DNA of 32,715 nt, taken from the NCBI GenBank assembly GCA_020435705.1, contig JAGQZG010000008.1, forward strand, positions 1-32,715. The letters run 5' to 3'. Under the pieces are notes generated by a model. It had not been told where the DNA came from. It searched no databases and saw only the letters and a program-made list of their open reading frames with translations. Below, piece after piece: positions 1 through 9,967 of this stretch (within the stretch, counting starts at the first letter, position 1; each line of letters begins with the position of its first letter). This DNA comes from Mangrovimonas sp. (GTDB taxonomy: Bacteria; Bacteroidota; Bacteroidia; Flavobacteriales; Flavobacteriaceae). Both the position numbers and the translations under genes were made by a program.

Positions 1-40
1 ACCAGTGATTAATATTGTTTGATTGGAAAGTATCATAGTT

Positions 41-328
41 TTAGGAGTGGAAAAATCGAATAATTAATCTCAAGAGTTGAATTAGTAGAATACCGAGAAC
101 AAAATTAATTGCTAATGTGAGAAAGAATGAACCAATAAGTCCTAATTTCTTAATGGCATAGCTGTCAGTTTCAGGTGTTGGATGGCCAACGAGTCTATTG
201 ACGATTTCCCAAGCGTTTAAATGTTCAGCTTCTGCACCAAGGAGATAATCAATAATGATCATGATGCAAAGACAAGCTAAAGTGGCCGCCATGTAAATAC
301 CAATTGGATGATTGAAAAGAGTTTTCAT
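41..328 (-). CDS. Small two-helix membrane protein, function unknown
   Basis: A 95-residue protein that I do not recognise. Two hydrophobic segments can be seen, at about residues 9-31 and 64-91, joined by a polar loop of about 30 residues (35-60) that contains a PTPET stretch. This suggests a small inner-membrane protein with both ends on the same side. The start is an ATG at 328 with no clear ribosome binding site. It lies 77 bp downstream of the Crp/Fnr-like gene on the same strand, so the two could be cotranscribed, though the gap also leaves room for a separate promoter. The size, good hydrophobic patterning and absence of a competing frame make it a probable real gene. No function is inferred. 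Confidence 0.6.
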   Translation of the reverse strand: MKTLFNHPIGIYMAATLACLCIMIIIDYLLGAEAEHLNAWEIVNRLVGHPTPETDSYAIKKLGLIGSFFLTLAINFVLGILLIQLLRLIIRFFHS

Positions 329-405
329 AATGCAATGATTTAATGATCAATGCAAAATTGCACCACACTAGAAACCTGTGCATTAACATAGGTTAAGAAA
401 ATAAT

Positions 406-987
406 CTATCGTTCTTTTACTAACTGAGAACGAATTCTACTTAGCTGAATAGGCGTAATGCCCAAATACGAAGCAATATGATATTGTGGAATTAGATTTT
501 CCAAATCAGGAAATTCTTTTCGGAAAATTAAATAATTGGTCAAAGCATCATTGGTAACCATGCGAATATCATGGCGTTCTTTTTTGATCCATTCAGTTTC
601 CAAAACCCTTAGGAGTAGACTTTCCCAACACCGGTGTTTTGTAAACAAACCTTTAAAATCCAAAAAAGAAAATTGCACGAGCTCACAAGGAGTCAAGGCC
701 TGAAAGGATAAAGCAGAAGGTGTCTCCGAAATGAGAGCGGTCAATGCCGTAGGGAATTTGCCTGGAACAAAAAAGGTCTTGTTGTATTCGTTCCCATCCT
801 TGTTGTAAAATACGCGTACAATGCCTTCTAAAAGCATAAAACAGTCACTCACACGAGCACCTTCTTGAACCAAGTAATCGTGTCGTTGAAGAGCTAAGGG
901 CATTAAAAGAGGCTCAAAATCTGCCCAAGCTTCCGTTGTTATCTGGCTAATATTATTTAAGGAATGATATATTGCTTCGGAATCCAT
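406..987 (-). CDS. Crp/Fnr family transcriptional regulator
   Basis: A 193-residue regulator. Residues about 20-120 look like a cyclic-nucleotide-binding beta-roll (LVQEGARVSDCFMLLEGIVR is the typical entry). The last 35 residues form a short helix-turn-helix with YHIASYLGITPIQLSRIR as the recognition region. Flavobacterial members of this group usually lack the exact residues that bind cAMP in E. coli Crp, and I see no canonical phosphate-binding cassette here, so the effector is unknown. It has no Fnr-type N-terminal cysteine cluster. The ATG at 987 fits the family's usual length of 190-195 residues. Its target is not evident; the small membrane protein gene downstream on the same strand is one candidate. 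Confidence 0.88.
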   Translation of the reverse strand: MDSEAIYHSLNNISQITTEAWADFEPLLMPLALQRHDYLVQEGARVSDCFMLLEGIVRVFYNKDGNEYNKTFFVPGKFPTALTALISETPSALSFQALTPCELVQFSFLDFKGLFTKHRCWESLLLRVLETEWIKKERHDIRMVTNDALTNYLIFRKEFPDLENLIPQYHIASYLGITPIQLSRIRSQLVKER

Positions 988-1102
988 GTCTGGGAGATGC
1001 CTAAATTCGAGATCTTGTTAAAAAGTCAAGAGTGCTAGCTTATTTAAAACCAAAAAGTTAAAGTCAACTTGCACTAGTGGTGATTTTAGAAGTAATAGTT
1101 GC

Positions 1103-1426
1103 CTAACAATTACAATCGTTATCCTCACAATCTGTGAATCCGTCACCGTCATTATCAACCCCATCACCACATTCGGTTTCAGGGCAATCACAGTCAACAT
1201 CCTCGCAATCAATAAAGCCATCTCCATCATTGTCTAAACCGTCATCGCATATTTCACAGTTGCAATCATTGTCCTCACAATCGGTAAACCCATCGCCATC
1301 ATTGTCTAAGCCGTCATTGCATATTTCAACTGGAGTAGAATTATCATCATCATCCTTACAGGAGTTAAAAGTAAGCAGGCCAAAAGTAAGGAAACTTAAA
1401 AAGAACACTAATTTTAAAGATTTCAT
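1103..1426 (-). CDS. Cys/Asp-rich repeat lipoprotein, MopE-like metal-binding motif
   Basis: A 107-residue secreted lipoprotein. Residues 1-22 are a signal peptide ending in a lipobox (TFNSC), with Cys23 as the lipidated residue. It is followed directly by KDDDD, which resembles the lipoprotein export signal that sends Bacteroidota lipoproteins to the cell surface. The mature protein is almost entirely three repeats of 22 residues (36-57, 60-81, 86-107). Their consensus is C-x-DG-x-DNDGDG-[FI]-x-DCED-x-DC-x-C, and the third ends exactly at the C-terminus. DxDxDG loops are typical calcium or metal ligands, and the Cys pattern recalls the putative metal-binding motif of MopE-like proteins. Binding of Ca2+ or another metal is inferred. 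The small size compared with multi-domain MopE-like proteins is odd. It is divergent from pyrG. Confidence 0.8.
   Translation of the reverse strand: MKSLKLVFFLSFLTFGLLTFNSCKDDDDNSTPVEICNDGLDNDGDGFTDCEDNDCNCEICDDGLDNDGDGFIDCEDVDCDCPETECGDGVDNDGDGFTDCEDNDCNC
1106..1321 (-). repeat. Three tandem 66-bp coding repeats in the lipoprotein gene
   Basis: The repeat units occupy 1256-1321, 1184-1249 and 1106-1171. Each encodes the 22-residue Cys/Asp motif, and they are separated by 6 and 12 bp. The DNA sequences are clearly similar (recurring ccatcattgtctaa/cc-type strings on the plus strand) but not identical. This points to duplication followed by divergence rather than a very recent expansion. Confidence 0.8.
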
Positions 1427-1571
1427 ATACGTAGATTTAGGTTTTTAATTTAATATTTAAGCTAAATGCTTGATTACGAATATCGTTTATTTTTTTAACA
1501 AATCAAATTTTACGGTTAATAAAACCTATTTTAAACTTATCTCAAATGCCGTAGGTTTCAATTCTTATTTG

Positions 1572-1579
1572 TAAATTTG
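1572..1579 (+). promoter_or_regulatory. Candidate pyrG promoter -7 element
   Basis: TAAATTTG is an exact match to the Bacteroidota -7 consensus TAnnTTTG, ending 20 bp before the pyrG ATG. No convincing TTG -33 element is found 19 bp upstream, so the promoter call rests on one element and on position. Confidence 0.45.
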
Positions 1580-1593
1580 CCTGCGTTTAATAA

Positions 1594-3237
<1,644 letters not shown>

Positions 3238-3304
3238 TCAAGATTGGATAAATTTTTGTAATCTTGCTCCCGCTTAACAATAAGGGGCGACAGGAATTTT
3301 TAAT

Positions 3305-5206
3305 ATGGAAGAAAAAAAATTAGACATTAACTCAATTATCGGCTTTGTGCTGATTTTTGCAATCATGGTGTTCATGTTCTGGCAAAATAAGCCAACAGAG
3401 GAAGAATTAGCAGAACAGGAAAAGGCTAAACAGGAACAGGTAGAAGCCCAAAAGGAAACTCAAGAACAAGAAACTACTTTACAAACATCTTCAGAAGATT
3501 TTTCAGCGGCTTCGGCTACCGACTCTGTAGCTAGGGTAGCTTTACAGAATAAGTTGGGGGCTTTCGCCTATGCGTCTACTTTGCCATCGGCAACTAACAC
3601 GGAAACCTTGGTAGAAACGGATAAGTTCGAATTGAAATTCAGTAATAAAGGAGGCTATCTTTCTGAAGTAAAACTGAAAGAGTTTGTCGATTTCAATAAA
3701 GAGCCTATTTATTTGATAAAGGATGGCAACGCCCGATTCAATTTAAGCTTTTCTACCACAGATAATCGTGTGCTGAATACTCAAGATTTGTACTTTCAAC
3801 CGAGTGTGACCAAAAATGGTGACATTACGGTGGTTTCCATGAAATTGAAGGTGTCTGAAAACAAGTATCTGGAATATCTCTATGAGTTGAAACCAGACGA
3901 TTATATGTTTGATTTCACCATTCGTTCCCAAGGCTTAAGCGGAATTTTCAACGGGTCGCAGCCTATTGATTTAGACTGGGATTTGAAAGGCTACCGTCAT
4001 GCTAAGAGCATTAGTTATGAAAACCGATATACTGAAGTAGTTTATGAATATGAAGGTGGAAAGGATGACTATTTAGGACAACGAGCGCTTTCTGAAGAAA
4101 CAGCCGAAGACGTTACCTACATAGCCTATAAACAACACTTTTTTACAACAATATTGCTTGCGGATAGTGCTTTCAAAACGGCCAAAATGGAATCCCATAA
4201 TTTGGTAAAGGATGATGCCGTAGATACGCTTTACACTAAAATGTTCAAAACCAAAATGCCTATGGAATTGGCAGGTGGCGAACTTAACAAAACCATGGAT
4301 TGGTATTTTGGTCCGTCGGATTATAAAACCTTAACTTCTTACGACAGGAATTTAGATGAAGTCATGCCGTTGGGTTGGGGCATCTTTGGTTGGATTAACC
4401 GCTATGTGTTTATTCCTATGTATAATTTCTTGAGTGGCTTTTTGGCACCGGGAATTGTGATCATTCTTATGACTATCATAGTGCGTATCTTGATGTCGCC
4501 AGTCACTTATAAATCGTATTTGTCTCAGGCTAAGATGCGCGTCTTAAAACCGGAGATTACTGAGATCAATCAAAAGTATAAAGACAATGCTATGAAGCGC
4601 CAACAGGAAACCATGGCCTTGTATAGTAAGGCGGGTGCAAGCCCGATGGCAGGTTGTTTGCCAGCTTTAATGCAATTACCTGTGTTCTATGCTTTGTTTA
4701 TGTTTTTCCCGTCTAATTTTGATTTAAGACAGAAATCATTCCTCTGGGCAGATGACTTGTCGTCTTACGACGTTGTGGCAAAACTACCATTCCACATTCC
4801 GTTTTATGGAGAGCACGTGAGTTTGTTCCCATTGTTGGCTTCCGTTGCCATTTTCTTTTACATGAGAATGACCACAGGCCAACAAGTAGCGTCACAGCCT
4901 ACACAAGAAGGGATGCCCGACATGAGTAAGATGATGAAGTATATGATCTATATTTCGCCATTGATGATGTTGTTCTTCTTCAACAACTATGCTTCTGGTT
5001 TGAGTTTGTATTATTTCGTATCCAACTTAATTACTATTGGAATCATGCTGGTCATCAAAAATTATATTATTGATGAAGATAAGATTCATGCGAAGATTCA
5101 AGAGAACAAGAAAAAACCCAAGAAAGAAAACCGTTTCCAGAAGAAGATGAAGGAAATGATGGAACAGGCAGAACAGCAAAAACAAGCACAACAACGAAAA
5201 AAATAA
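3305..5206 (+). CDS. yidC: Membrane protein insertase YidC
   Basis: Inserts and folds inner-membrane proteins, alone or with SecYEG. The 633-residue protein has the Gram-negative layout: an N-terminal anchor helix at about 11-27, a periplasmic beta-rich domain at about 80-350, and the conserved insertase core with transmembrane segments at about 365-580. The core contains the conserved Arg394 in IIVRILMSPVTYKS, expected in the hydrophilic groove, and the GCLPALMQLPVFYALF helix pair. The C-terminus (about 595-633) is a strongly basic and glutamine-rich tail, KKPKKENRFQKKMKE and onward, as expected for ribosome contact in Bacteroidota homologues. A hairpin terminator follows immediately, so the pyrG-yidC unit ends here. 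Confidence 0.98.
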   Translation: MEEKKLDINSIIGFVLIFAIMVFMFWQNKPTEEELAEQEKAKQEQVEAQKETQEQETTLQTSSEDFSAASATDSVARVALQNKLGAFAYASTLPSATNTETLVETDKFELKFSNKGGYLSEVKLKEFVDFNKEPIYLIKDGNARFNLSFSTTDNRVLNTQDLYFQPSVTKNGDITVVSMKLKVSENKYLEYLYELKPDDYMFDFTIRSQGLSGIFNGSQPIDLDWDLKGYRHAKSISYENRYTEVVYEYEGGKDDYLGQRALSEETAEDVTYIAYKQHFFTTILLADSAFKTAKMESHNLVKDDAVDTLYTKMFKTKMPMELAGGELNKTMDWYFGPSDYKTLTSYDRNLDEVMPLGWGIFGWINRYVFIPMYNFLSGFLAPGIVIILMTIIVRILMSPVTYKSYLSQAKMRVLKPEITEINQKYKDNAMKRQQETMALYSKAGASPMAGCLPALMQLPVFYALFMFFPSNFDLRQKSFLWADDLSSYDVVAKLPFHIPFYGEHVSLFPLLASVAIFFYMRMTTGQQVASQPTQEGMPDMSKMMKYMIYISPLMMLFFFNNYASGLSLYYFVSNLITIGIMLVIKNYIIDEDKIHAKIQENKKKPKKENRFQKKMKEMMEQAEQQKQAQQRKK

Positions 5207-5209
5207 ATG

Positions 5210-5237
5210 AAAGCTGCCTATTTTGGCAGCTTTTTTG
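5210..5237 (+). terminator. Rho-independent terminator after yidC
   Basis: Perfect 9-bp stem: AAAGCTGCC (5210-5218), loop TATTTT (5219-5224), GGCAGCTTT (5225-5233), continuing into a run of six T. It starts 3 bp after the yidC stop codon. Confidence 0.88.
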
Positions 5238-5277
5238 TTTAATGCAATTAAATCTAAGAGTTAACGTTTAAATCGAT

Positions 5278-5976
5278 ATGAGATACATTTCAGTTTTGGT
5301 TTTGGCACTGCTTACAGCAACAAGTTTTTCCCAAGAGATCAATCAAGTGGATGCTCAAGGAAAACGTCATGGAACTTGGAAAAAGATGTTCTATCAAACG
5401 CAAGTGTTAAGGTATGAGGGTCAATTTGACCATGGCAAAGAAGTGGGTTTGTTTAAGTACTATACCAATGTGAATAAAACAGCGGTATTGTCTGCCACCA
5501 AGCAGTTTCATGACGACGGTTCGGCCGAGGTGAAATTTTTGGCTTCCAATGGGAAAGTGATTAGTGAAGGCAAGATGATGGGGAAGCTGTATGTGGGAAA
5601 ATGGGTGTACTACCATAACAATTCCAATCAAATCATGACCGAAGAAAATTATAACGCCAAAGGACAGTTGGCGGGAGCACGCAAAATTTACTATAAAAAC
5701 GGTCAGTTGGCTGAAAATCAAAACTATAAGGATGGTAAGCAAGATGGTGTTTCCAAAATGTACTCCGAGACAGGTGTTTTATTGAATGAGTATACTTATG
5801 TAAATGGTGAATTGCACGGCCCTGCCAAAGCCTATAATCCCAAAGGAGAGTTACTTTCAGAAGGGGTTTACAGGCACAACAAACAACATGGTATTTGGAA
5901 ATACTATGAAAATGGCACACTAAAAGAAGAAAAGGATTATACCGAATACAGTAAAAATCCGTATAAAAAACAATAA
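5278..5976 (+). CDS. Secreted MORN-variant repeat protein (YwqK-like)
   Basis: A 232-residue protein with a signal peptide (MRYISVLVLALLTATSFSQ, about residues 1-19). The rest is a ladder of short beta-hairpin repeats of the MORN_2 type. Recurring units have the form NGQLAENQNYKDGKQDG, then TGVLLNEYTYVNGELHG, then KGELLSEGVYRHNKQHG, each followed by a Y-rich strand. Such proteins are often annotated as YwqK-family antitoxins, but no toxin gene is adjacent and the family name says little about function in Bacteroidota, where secreted MORN-like proteins are common. The location is probably periplasmic. It stands alone between a terminator and the mnmA promoter region. Confidence 0.85.
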   Translation: MRYISVLVLALLTATSFSQEINQVDAQGKRHGTWKKMFYQTQVLRYEGQFDHGKEVGLFKYYTNVNKTAVLSATKQFHDDGSAEVKFLASNGKVISEGKMMGKLYVGKWVYYHNNSNQIMTEENYNAKGQLAGARKIYYKNGQLAENQNYKDGKQDGVSKMYSETGVLLNEYTYVNGELHGPAKAYNPKGELLSEGVYRHNKQHGIWKYYENGTLKEEKDYTEYSKNPYKKQ

Positions 5977-5983
5977 CTTCGTT

Positions 5984-6007
5984 GTTATGTCGAGCGTGCC
6001 GAAGCAT
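5984..6007. repeat. Degenerate REP-like intergenic element
   Basis: The string around GTCGAGCGTGCCGAAGCAT resembles the core of the array at the window's right end when that is read on the minus strand: 14 of 23 positions match in my hand alignment, with GAGC and CGAAG shared. Elements of the form GTCGAGC...CGAAG are frequent between flavobacterial genes. The remaining gap up to 6163 holds nothing else I can support. Confidence 0.4.
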
Positions 6008-6163
6008 TTTATCAAGATAAACTGCAGGATAATTTAGTAAGGGCTATTTTTTTCTGCTAGATGCAGAATCTAGTTCAGAATGGCTCGTGTAACAAGTTTA
6101 AACCCTCACACTGGGCTTAGTCCATTTTAAGAATCTTTTACAAGGCTAACCTTATTTATTTCG

Positions 6164-6171
6164 TAATTTTG
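6164..6171 (+). promoter_or_regulatory. Candidate mnmA promoter -7 element
   Basis: TAATTTTG matches TAnnTTTG exactly and ends 17 bp before the mnmA ATG. No clear TTG -33 box is seen at the expected spacing. Confidence 0.45.
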
Positions 6172-6188
6172 CAAAATATTCAATAAAA

Positions 6189-7376
6189 ATGAAACGTGTA
6201 ATCGTCGGACTTTCAGGTGGTGTAGACTCTAGCGTTGCGGCTTATTTACTGCAACAGCAAGGCTATGAGGTCATTGGCTTGTTTATGAAGAACTGGCATG
6301 ACGACTCTGTGACTATTTCTAATGAATGTCCTTGGTTGGAAGACAGTAACGATGCCATGCTTGTGGCCGAGAAACTAGGGATTCCATTTCAAACCGTCGA
6401 TTTAAGCGAGCAGTACAAAGAACGTATTGTAGATTACATGTTCAATGAATATGAAAAAGGGCGCACACCCAATCCTGATGTGCTTTGTAATCGTGAAATC
6501 AAGTTTGATGTCTTTTTAAAAATCGCATTGGATCTGGGAGCCGATTATGTGGCTACAGGGCACTACTGCCGTAAAGATACCATTGAAAAGAATGGGGAAA
6601 CCGTGTACAGATTGTTGGCCGGTAAGGATGGAAATAAAGACCAATCCTATTTCTTGTGTCAATTATCTCAAGACCAACTCTCTAAAGCGCTGTTCCCAAT
6701 AGGGGAACTAACCAAACCTGAAGTGCGTAAAATAGCCGCTGAACAAGGGTTGATTACTGCCGAAAAAAGAGATTCCCAAGGGTTGTGCTTTATTGGTAAA
6801 GTGCGCTTGCCCGAATTTCTTCAACAGCAACTAAAACCTAAAGAAGGGGTGATAGTTGAGATTGATAAGGATTATGAAGCGTATCAAAACCATGAACCGG
6901 AATTCCACTCTGTACAGGAAAAACTGGATTTTCTATCTCAAAAAAAACACTATTCACTTTCCGATGGAAAAGTTGTAGGTAAACACCAAGGAGCTCATTA
7001 TTTCACCAAGGGCCAGCGTAAAGGGTTGGCTGTTGGTGGCACCGTGGAACCGTTATTTGTCATTGATACCGATGTGGAGGAGAATGTGATTTATACAGGA
7101 CAAGGCAATACGCATCCGGGATTGTTCCGAAAAGCCTTGTTTGTATCCAAGGACGAGTTACATTGGATACGGGAAGATTTGGCTTTAAATGAGGGTGAAA
7201 CCATGCCGGTCATGGCACGGATTCGCTACCGTCAACCGTTGCAAAAAGCCACCTTATATAAGGTGCCTAGCGGACTCTATGTGGAGTTCGAGAAACCACA
7301 GTCGGCCATCACCGAGGGACAATTTGTTGCTTGGTATTTGGAAGATGAATTAGTGGGATCAGGAGTTATTTCGTAA
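6189..7376 (+). CDS. mnmA: tRNA-specific 2-thiouridylase MnmA
   Basis: Thiolates U34 in the wobble position of tRNA-Lys, tRNA-Glu and tRNA-Gln, using ATP and persulfide sulfur from the IscS/Tus-type relay. The 395-residue protein opens with the PP-loop SGGVDSS (residues 9-15). It keeps both catalytic cysteines, Cys100 in NPDVLCN and Cys200 in DSQGLCFIG, corresponding to the well-known pair in the E. coli enzyme. The central and C-terminal beta-barrel domains ([23 protein letters not shown]) are present. The ATG at 6189 is the only start that preserves the N-terminal beta-strand before the PP-loop. It may be cotranscribed with the subtilase gene 39 bp downstream. Confidence 0.98.
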   Translation: MKRVIVGLSGGVDSSVAAYLLQQQGYEVIGLFMKNWHDDSVTISNECPWLEDSNDAMLVAEKLGIPFQTVDLSEQYKERIVDYMFNEYEKGRTPNPDVLCNREIKFDVFLKIALDLGADYVATGHYCRKDTIEKNGETVYRLLAGKDGNKDQSYFLCQLSQDQLSKALFPIGELTKPEVRKIAAEQGLITAEKRDSQGLCFIGKVRLPEFLQQQLKPKEGVIVEIDKDYEAYQNHEPEFHSVQEKLDFLSQKKHYSLSDGKVVGKHQGAHYFTKGQRKGLAVGGTVEPLFVIDTDVEENVIYTGQGNTHPGLFRKALFVSKDELHWIREDLALNEGETMPVMARIRYRQPLQKATLYKVPSGLYVEFEKPQSAITEGQFVAWYLEDELVGSGVIS

Positions 7377-7415
7377 ATTGAACGAAAATAATTCATCTTA
7401 AAAGCAACAAGATCC

Positions 7416-9023
7416 ATGTTTTCAAATCTAAGATTATCCATTTGTATTCTTTGTATGGCTCACTGTTGCTTGGTTTTCGCTCAGCAAGAGGCTTGGGTTT
7501 ATTTAACCGATAAGCAAAATGTGGCTCAGTCTATAAGTAATCCAATAACCATTCTCACACAAAAAGCCATAGAGAGGAAGAATGCACAAGGGATTGCCAT
7601 TGACTCTAGGGATGTCCCGGTTAATGAAAATTATATAACACAGTTGAAAGCCCAAACAGGCATTCAAGTGATGGCTAAATCTAAATGGTTCAATGCTGTA
7701 CATGTTAGAGGTTCAGAGGTGGATATCAATGCATTACTTGCGTTGAGCTTTGTAGATAGTATTGATTTTGCTAATGATGGACTCAATTCTAGACCTGCTT
7801 TAGTGCAGGACAACTTCAGTATTGAAAACACCCTTGTTGATTTTAATTACGGCGATGCCCAAAACCAAGTGGAAATGCTCAATTTGGATTGCTTGCATGA
7901 GAGTGATTATACTGGAGAAGGCATAACGATTGCAGTTTTAGATTCGGGCTTTACCAACGTCAATACCATGTCAAGTTTTCAAAGGTTAAGAGATAATAAT
8001 GATCTTTTGGATGGTTATGATTTTGTTGATAGGAATGCTGATGTCTATAATTTCACAGGAAGCAATCACGGGACTAAAGTACTCAGTACAATGGCAGGCT
8101 ATATTGAGAATCAGTATGTTGGAACTGCTCCAGATGCTTCCTATTATTTATTTAGAACTGAAGATGTGTCAAGTGAAAATCCTGTAGAAGAAAGCTATTG
8201 GGTTGAGGCTGCGGAGCGCGCCGATAGCTTGGGGGTAGATATTATTAATACGTCTTTAGGTTACACTATTTATGACAATTCTGCATATGATTATTCCATT
8301 TCTGAAATGGATGGAAATACGACATACATTACTAGAGGTGCTAATATTGCTGGTGAAAAAGGCATTATTGTGGTCGTGTCAGCGGGTAATTCAGGGGCAT
8401 CTACTTGGCAAATGGTTGAAGCCCCTGCCGATGCTCCCAATGTGTTGACCGTTGGGGCCGTAGATTCGAGTGGTGTTTATGCCAGTTTTAGTTCGCAGGG
8501 TAGCGCTATACAACCTACCCAAAAGCCAGATGTGGTTGCCAAAGGTTCAGCTACCGCTGTGATTGATGAAAATGATACTATTGTCACAAACAACGGTACT
8601 TCTTTTAGTTCGCCCATCATTGCGGGTAGTATTGCTTGTTTACTGCAGGCACAACCTTTTTCAACGGTGGATGAGATAAGCCAAGCAGTAAGAATGTCGT
8701 CCTCGCAATATGAGTTCCCTGATTATTTTTTAGGATATGGTATTCCGGATTTTTGTAATGCCTTAACTCTGTTAAGTGTACCTGAAATTGACTCTCAGGA
8801 CATCAGGATACATCCAAATCCTGTAAGTTCAACGTTGCATTTAAATGTATCTGAAGGATCACCTATTTTAGTTTCGGTTACTGATACCTTAGGGAAACGA
8901 GTTGTTGAAGATGAAACCCTTTATAACAACCAATTGGATGTAAGCCAATTAAAATCAGGGTTGTATTTTTTAAATATTCACTCCTCTGAATCTCATAAAA
9001 TAATAAAGTTCATCAAGAATTAA
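7416..9023 (+). CDS. Subtilisin-like S8 peptidase with T9SS sorting domain
   Basis: A 535-residue secreted serine protease. Residues 1-22 are a signal peptide (with an unusual number of cysteines). Residues about 25-130 look like an inhibitor-type propeptide. The S8 catalytic domain follows with Asp176 (AVLDSG), His218 (SNHGTKV), the oxyanion Asn325 (SAGNSG) and nucleophile Ser396 (NGTSFSSP), so the active site is complete. The last 75 residues (IRIHPNPVSSTLHLNV ... SGLYFLNI) are a type A T9SS C-terminal sorting domain, implying export by the type IX system to the surface or medium. The stop codon TAA shares its last A with the ATG of the next gene (TAATG), which suggests translational coupling to a cytosolic flavoenzyme, an unexpected pairing. 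Confidence 0.96.
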   Translation: MFSNLRLSICILCMAHCCLVFAQQEAWVYLTDKQNVAQSISNPITILTQKAIERKNAQGIAIDSRDVPVNENYITQLKAQTGIQVMAKSKWFNAVHVRGSEVDINALLALSFVDSIDFANDGLNSRPALVQDNFSIENTLVDFNYGDAQNQVEMLNLDCLHESDYTGEGITIAVLDSGFTNVNTMSSFQRLRDNNDLLDGYDFVDRNADVYNFTGSNHGTKVLSTMAGYIENQYVGTAPDASYYLFRTEDVSSENPVEESYWVEAAERADSLGVDIINTSLGYTIYDNSAYDYSISEMDGNTTYITRGANIAGEKGIIVVVSAGNSGASTWQMVEAPADAPNVLTVGAVDSSGVYASFSSQGSAIQPTQKPDVVAKGSATAVIDENDTIVTNNGTSFSSPIIAGSIACLLQAQPFSTVDEISQAVRMSSSQYEFPDYFLGYGIPDFCNALTLLSVPEIDSQDIRIHPNPVSSTLHLNVSEGSPILVSVTDTLGKRVVEDETLYNNQLDVSQLKSGLYFLNIHSSESHKIIKFIKN

Positions 9024-9967
9024 TGACCAAAAATAACATCACCCAATTATTCTCTATTGAATATCCCATAGTTCAGGCTGGAATGGTCTGGAACAGTGGT
9101 TGGCGTTTGGCGTCAGCAGCCAGTAATGCAGGTATTTTAGGATTGATAGGCGCAGGTTCTATGTATCCTGACGTGTTGCGTGAGCACATTCAAAAATGCA
9201 AACAGGCTACTACTAAACCTTTTGGAGTCAACGTGCCTATGTTGTATCCCAACATTGAGGAAATCATGAATATCATTGTAGAGGAAGGCGTAAAAATTGT
9301 TTTTACCTCTGCTGGCAATCCCAAAACATGGACGTCATGGTTGAAAGAACGAGGTATTACGGTGGTGCATGTAGTGAGTAGCGTAAAGTTTGCCCTAAAA
9401 GCGCAAGAAGCAGGTGTTGATGCTGTCGTTGCCGAAGGCTTTGAAGCGGGTGGACACAATGGCCGTGAAGAAACCACCACGTTCACCTTGATTCCTATGG
9501 TGAGGGAACAATTGAACATTCCGTTGATTGCCGCTGGAGGTATTGCTACGGGAAGCGGTATGTTGGCCGCTATGGTGTTGGGTGCTGATGGTGTACAAAT
9601 AGGTAGCCGATTTGTAGCCAGTGAGGAAAGCTCGGCACACCAAGCCTTTAAACAAGTGGTTGTAGAGGCTAAGGATGGTGATACCCAATTGACTTTAAAA
9701 GAATTGGCTCCAGTACGTTTAATCAAAAACAAATTCTTTAGCGATGTACAGGAACTCTACAAAACGGCTCCAACTCCTGAACAACTCAAAGAACTTTTAG
9801 GTAGAGCTAGGGCTAAACGAGGTATGTTTGAAGGCGACTTGGAAGAGGGTGAATTGGAAATAGGCCAAATTGCAGGCTTGATTCACGAGATTAAGCCCGT
9901 TGCCAAAATTGTGGAGGATTTGCTTAAGGAGTTTGAGGAGGCGAAAAGGAATGTTGCCGAGTTCTAA
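9023..9967 (+). CDS. Nitronate monooxygenase / FabK-like flavoprotein
   Basis: A 314-residue FMN-dependent TIM-barrel enzyme of the 2-nitropropane dioxygenase family. Visible landmarks are YPIVQAGMVW at the N-terminus, EAGGHNG (141-147), the phosphate-binding AAGGIATGSGM (170-180) and DGVQIGSRF (189-197). Family members either oxidise toxic nitronates or act as enoyl-ACP reductase II (FabK), and sequence inspection cannot decide between these roles. With no fatty-acid genes nearby, nitronate monooxygenase is the cautious name. The start overlaps the subtilase stop by one base. Its own stop codon (TAA, 9965-9967) overlaps the stop of the convergent propeller gene, leaving no terminator. Confidence 0.93.
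   Translation: MTKNNITQLFSIEYPIVQAGMVWNSGWRLASAASNAGILGLIGAGSMYPDVLREHIQKCKQATTKPFGVNVPMLYPNIEEIMNIIVEEGVKIVFTSAGNPKTWTSWLKERGITVVHVVSSVKFALKAQEAGVDAVVAEGFEAGGHNGREETTTFTLIPMVREQLNIPLIAAGGIATGSGMLAAMVLGADGVQIGSRFVASEESSAHQAFKQVVVEAKDGDTQLTLKELAPVRLIKNKFFSDVQELYKTAPTPEQLKELLGRARAKRGMFEGDLEEGELEIGQIAGLIHEIKPVAKIVEDLLKEFEEAKRNVAEF

Noticed and set aside
1018-1448. Alternative frames through the Asp/Cys repeat gene on both strands (1018-1230 and 1134-1448)
   Set aside because: They follow from the tandem repeats being open in several frames. Only 1103-1426 has a signal peptide and lipobox.
5278-5976. YwqK-type antitoxin of a toxin-antitoxin pair
   Set aside because: A signal peptide puts it outside the cytosol and there is no toxin-like neighbour. 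It is better described as a secreted MORN-like repeat protein.
6052-6073. Overlapping 6-bp inverted repeats TTCTGC/GCAGAA and CTAGAT/ATCTAG
   Set aside because: Short arms and a T run on the wrong side for a plus-strand terminator. Likely chance in A/T-rich DNA.
9190-9732. 180-codon minus-strand open frame inside the flavoprotein gene
   Set aside because: It lies fully antisense to a clear FMN-enzyme, is rich in Pro/Ser/Thr as expected for an antisense frame, and has no recognisable domain.
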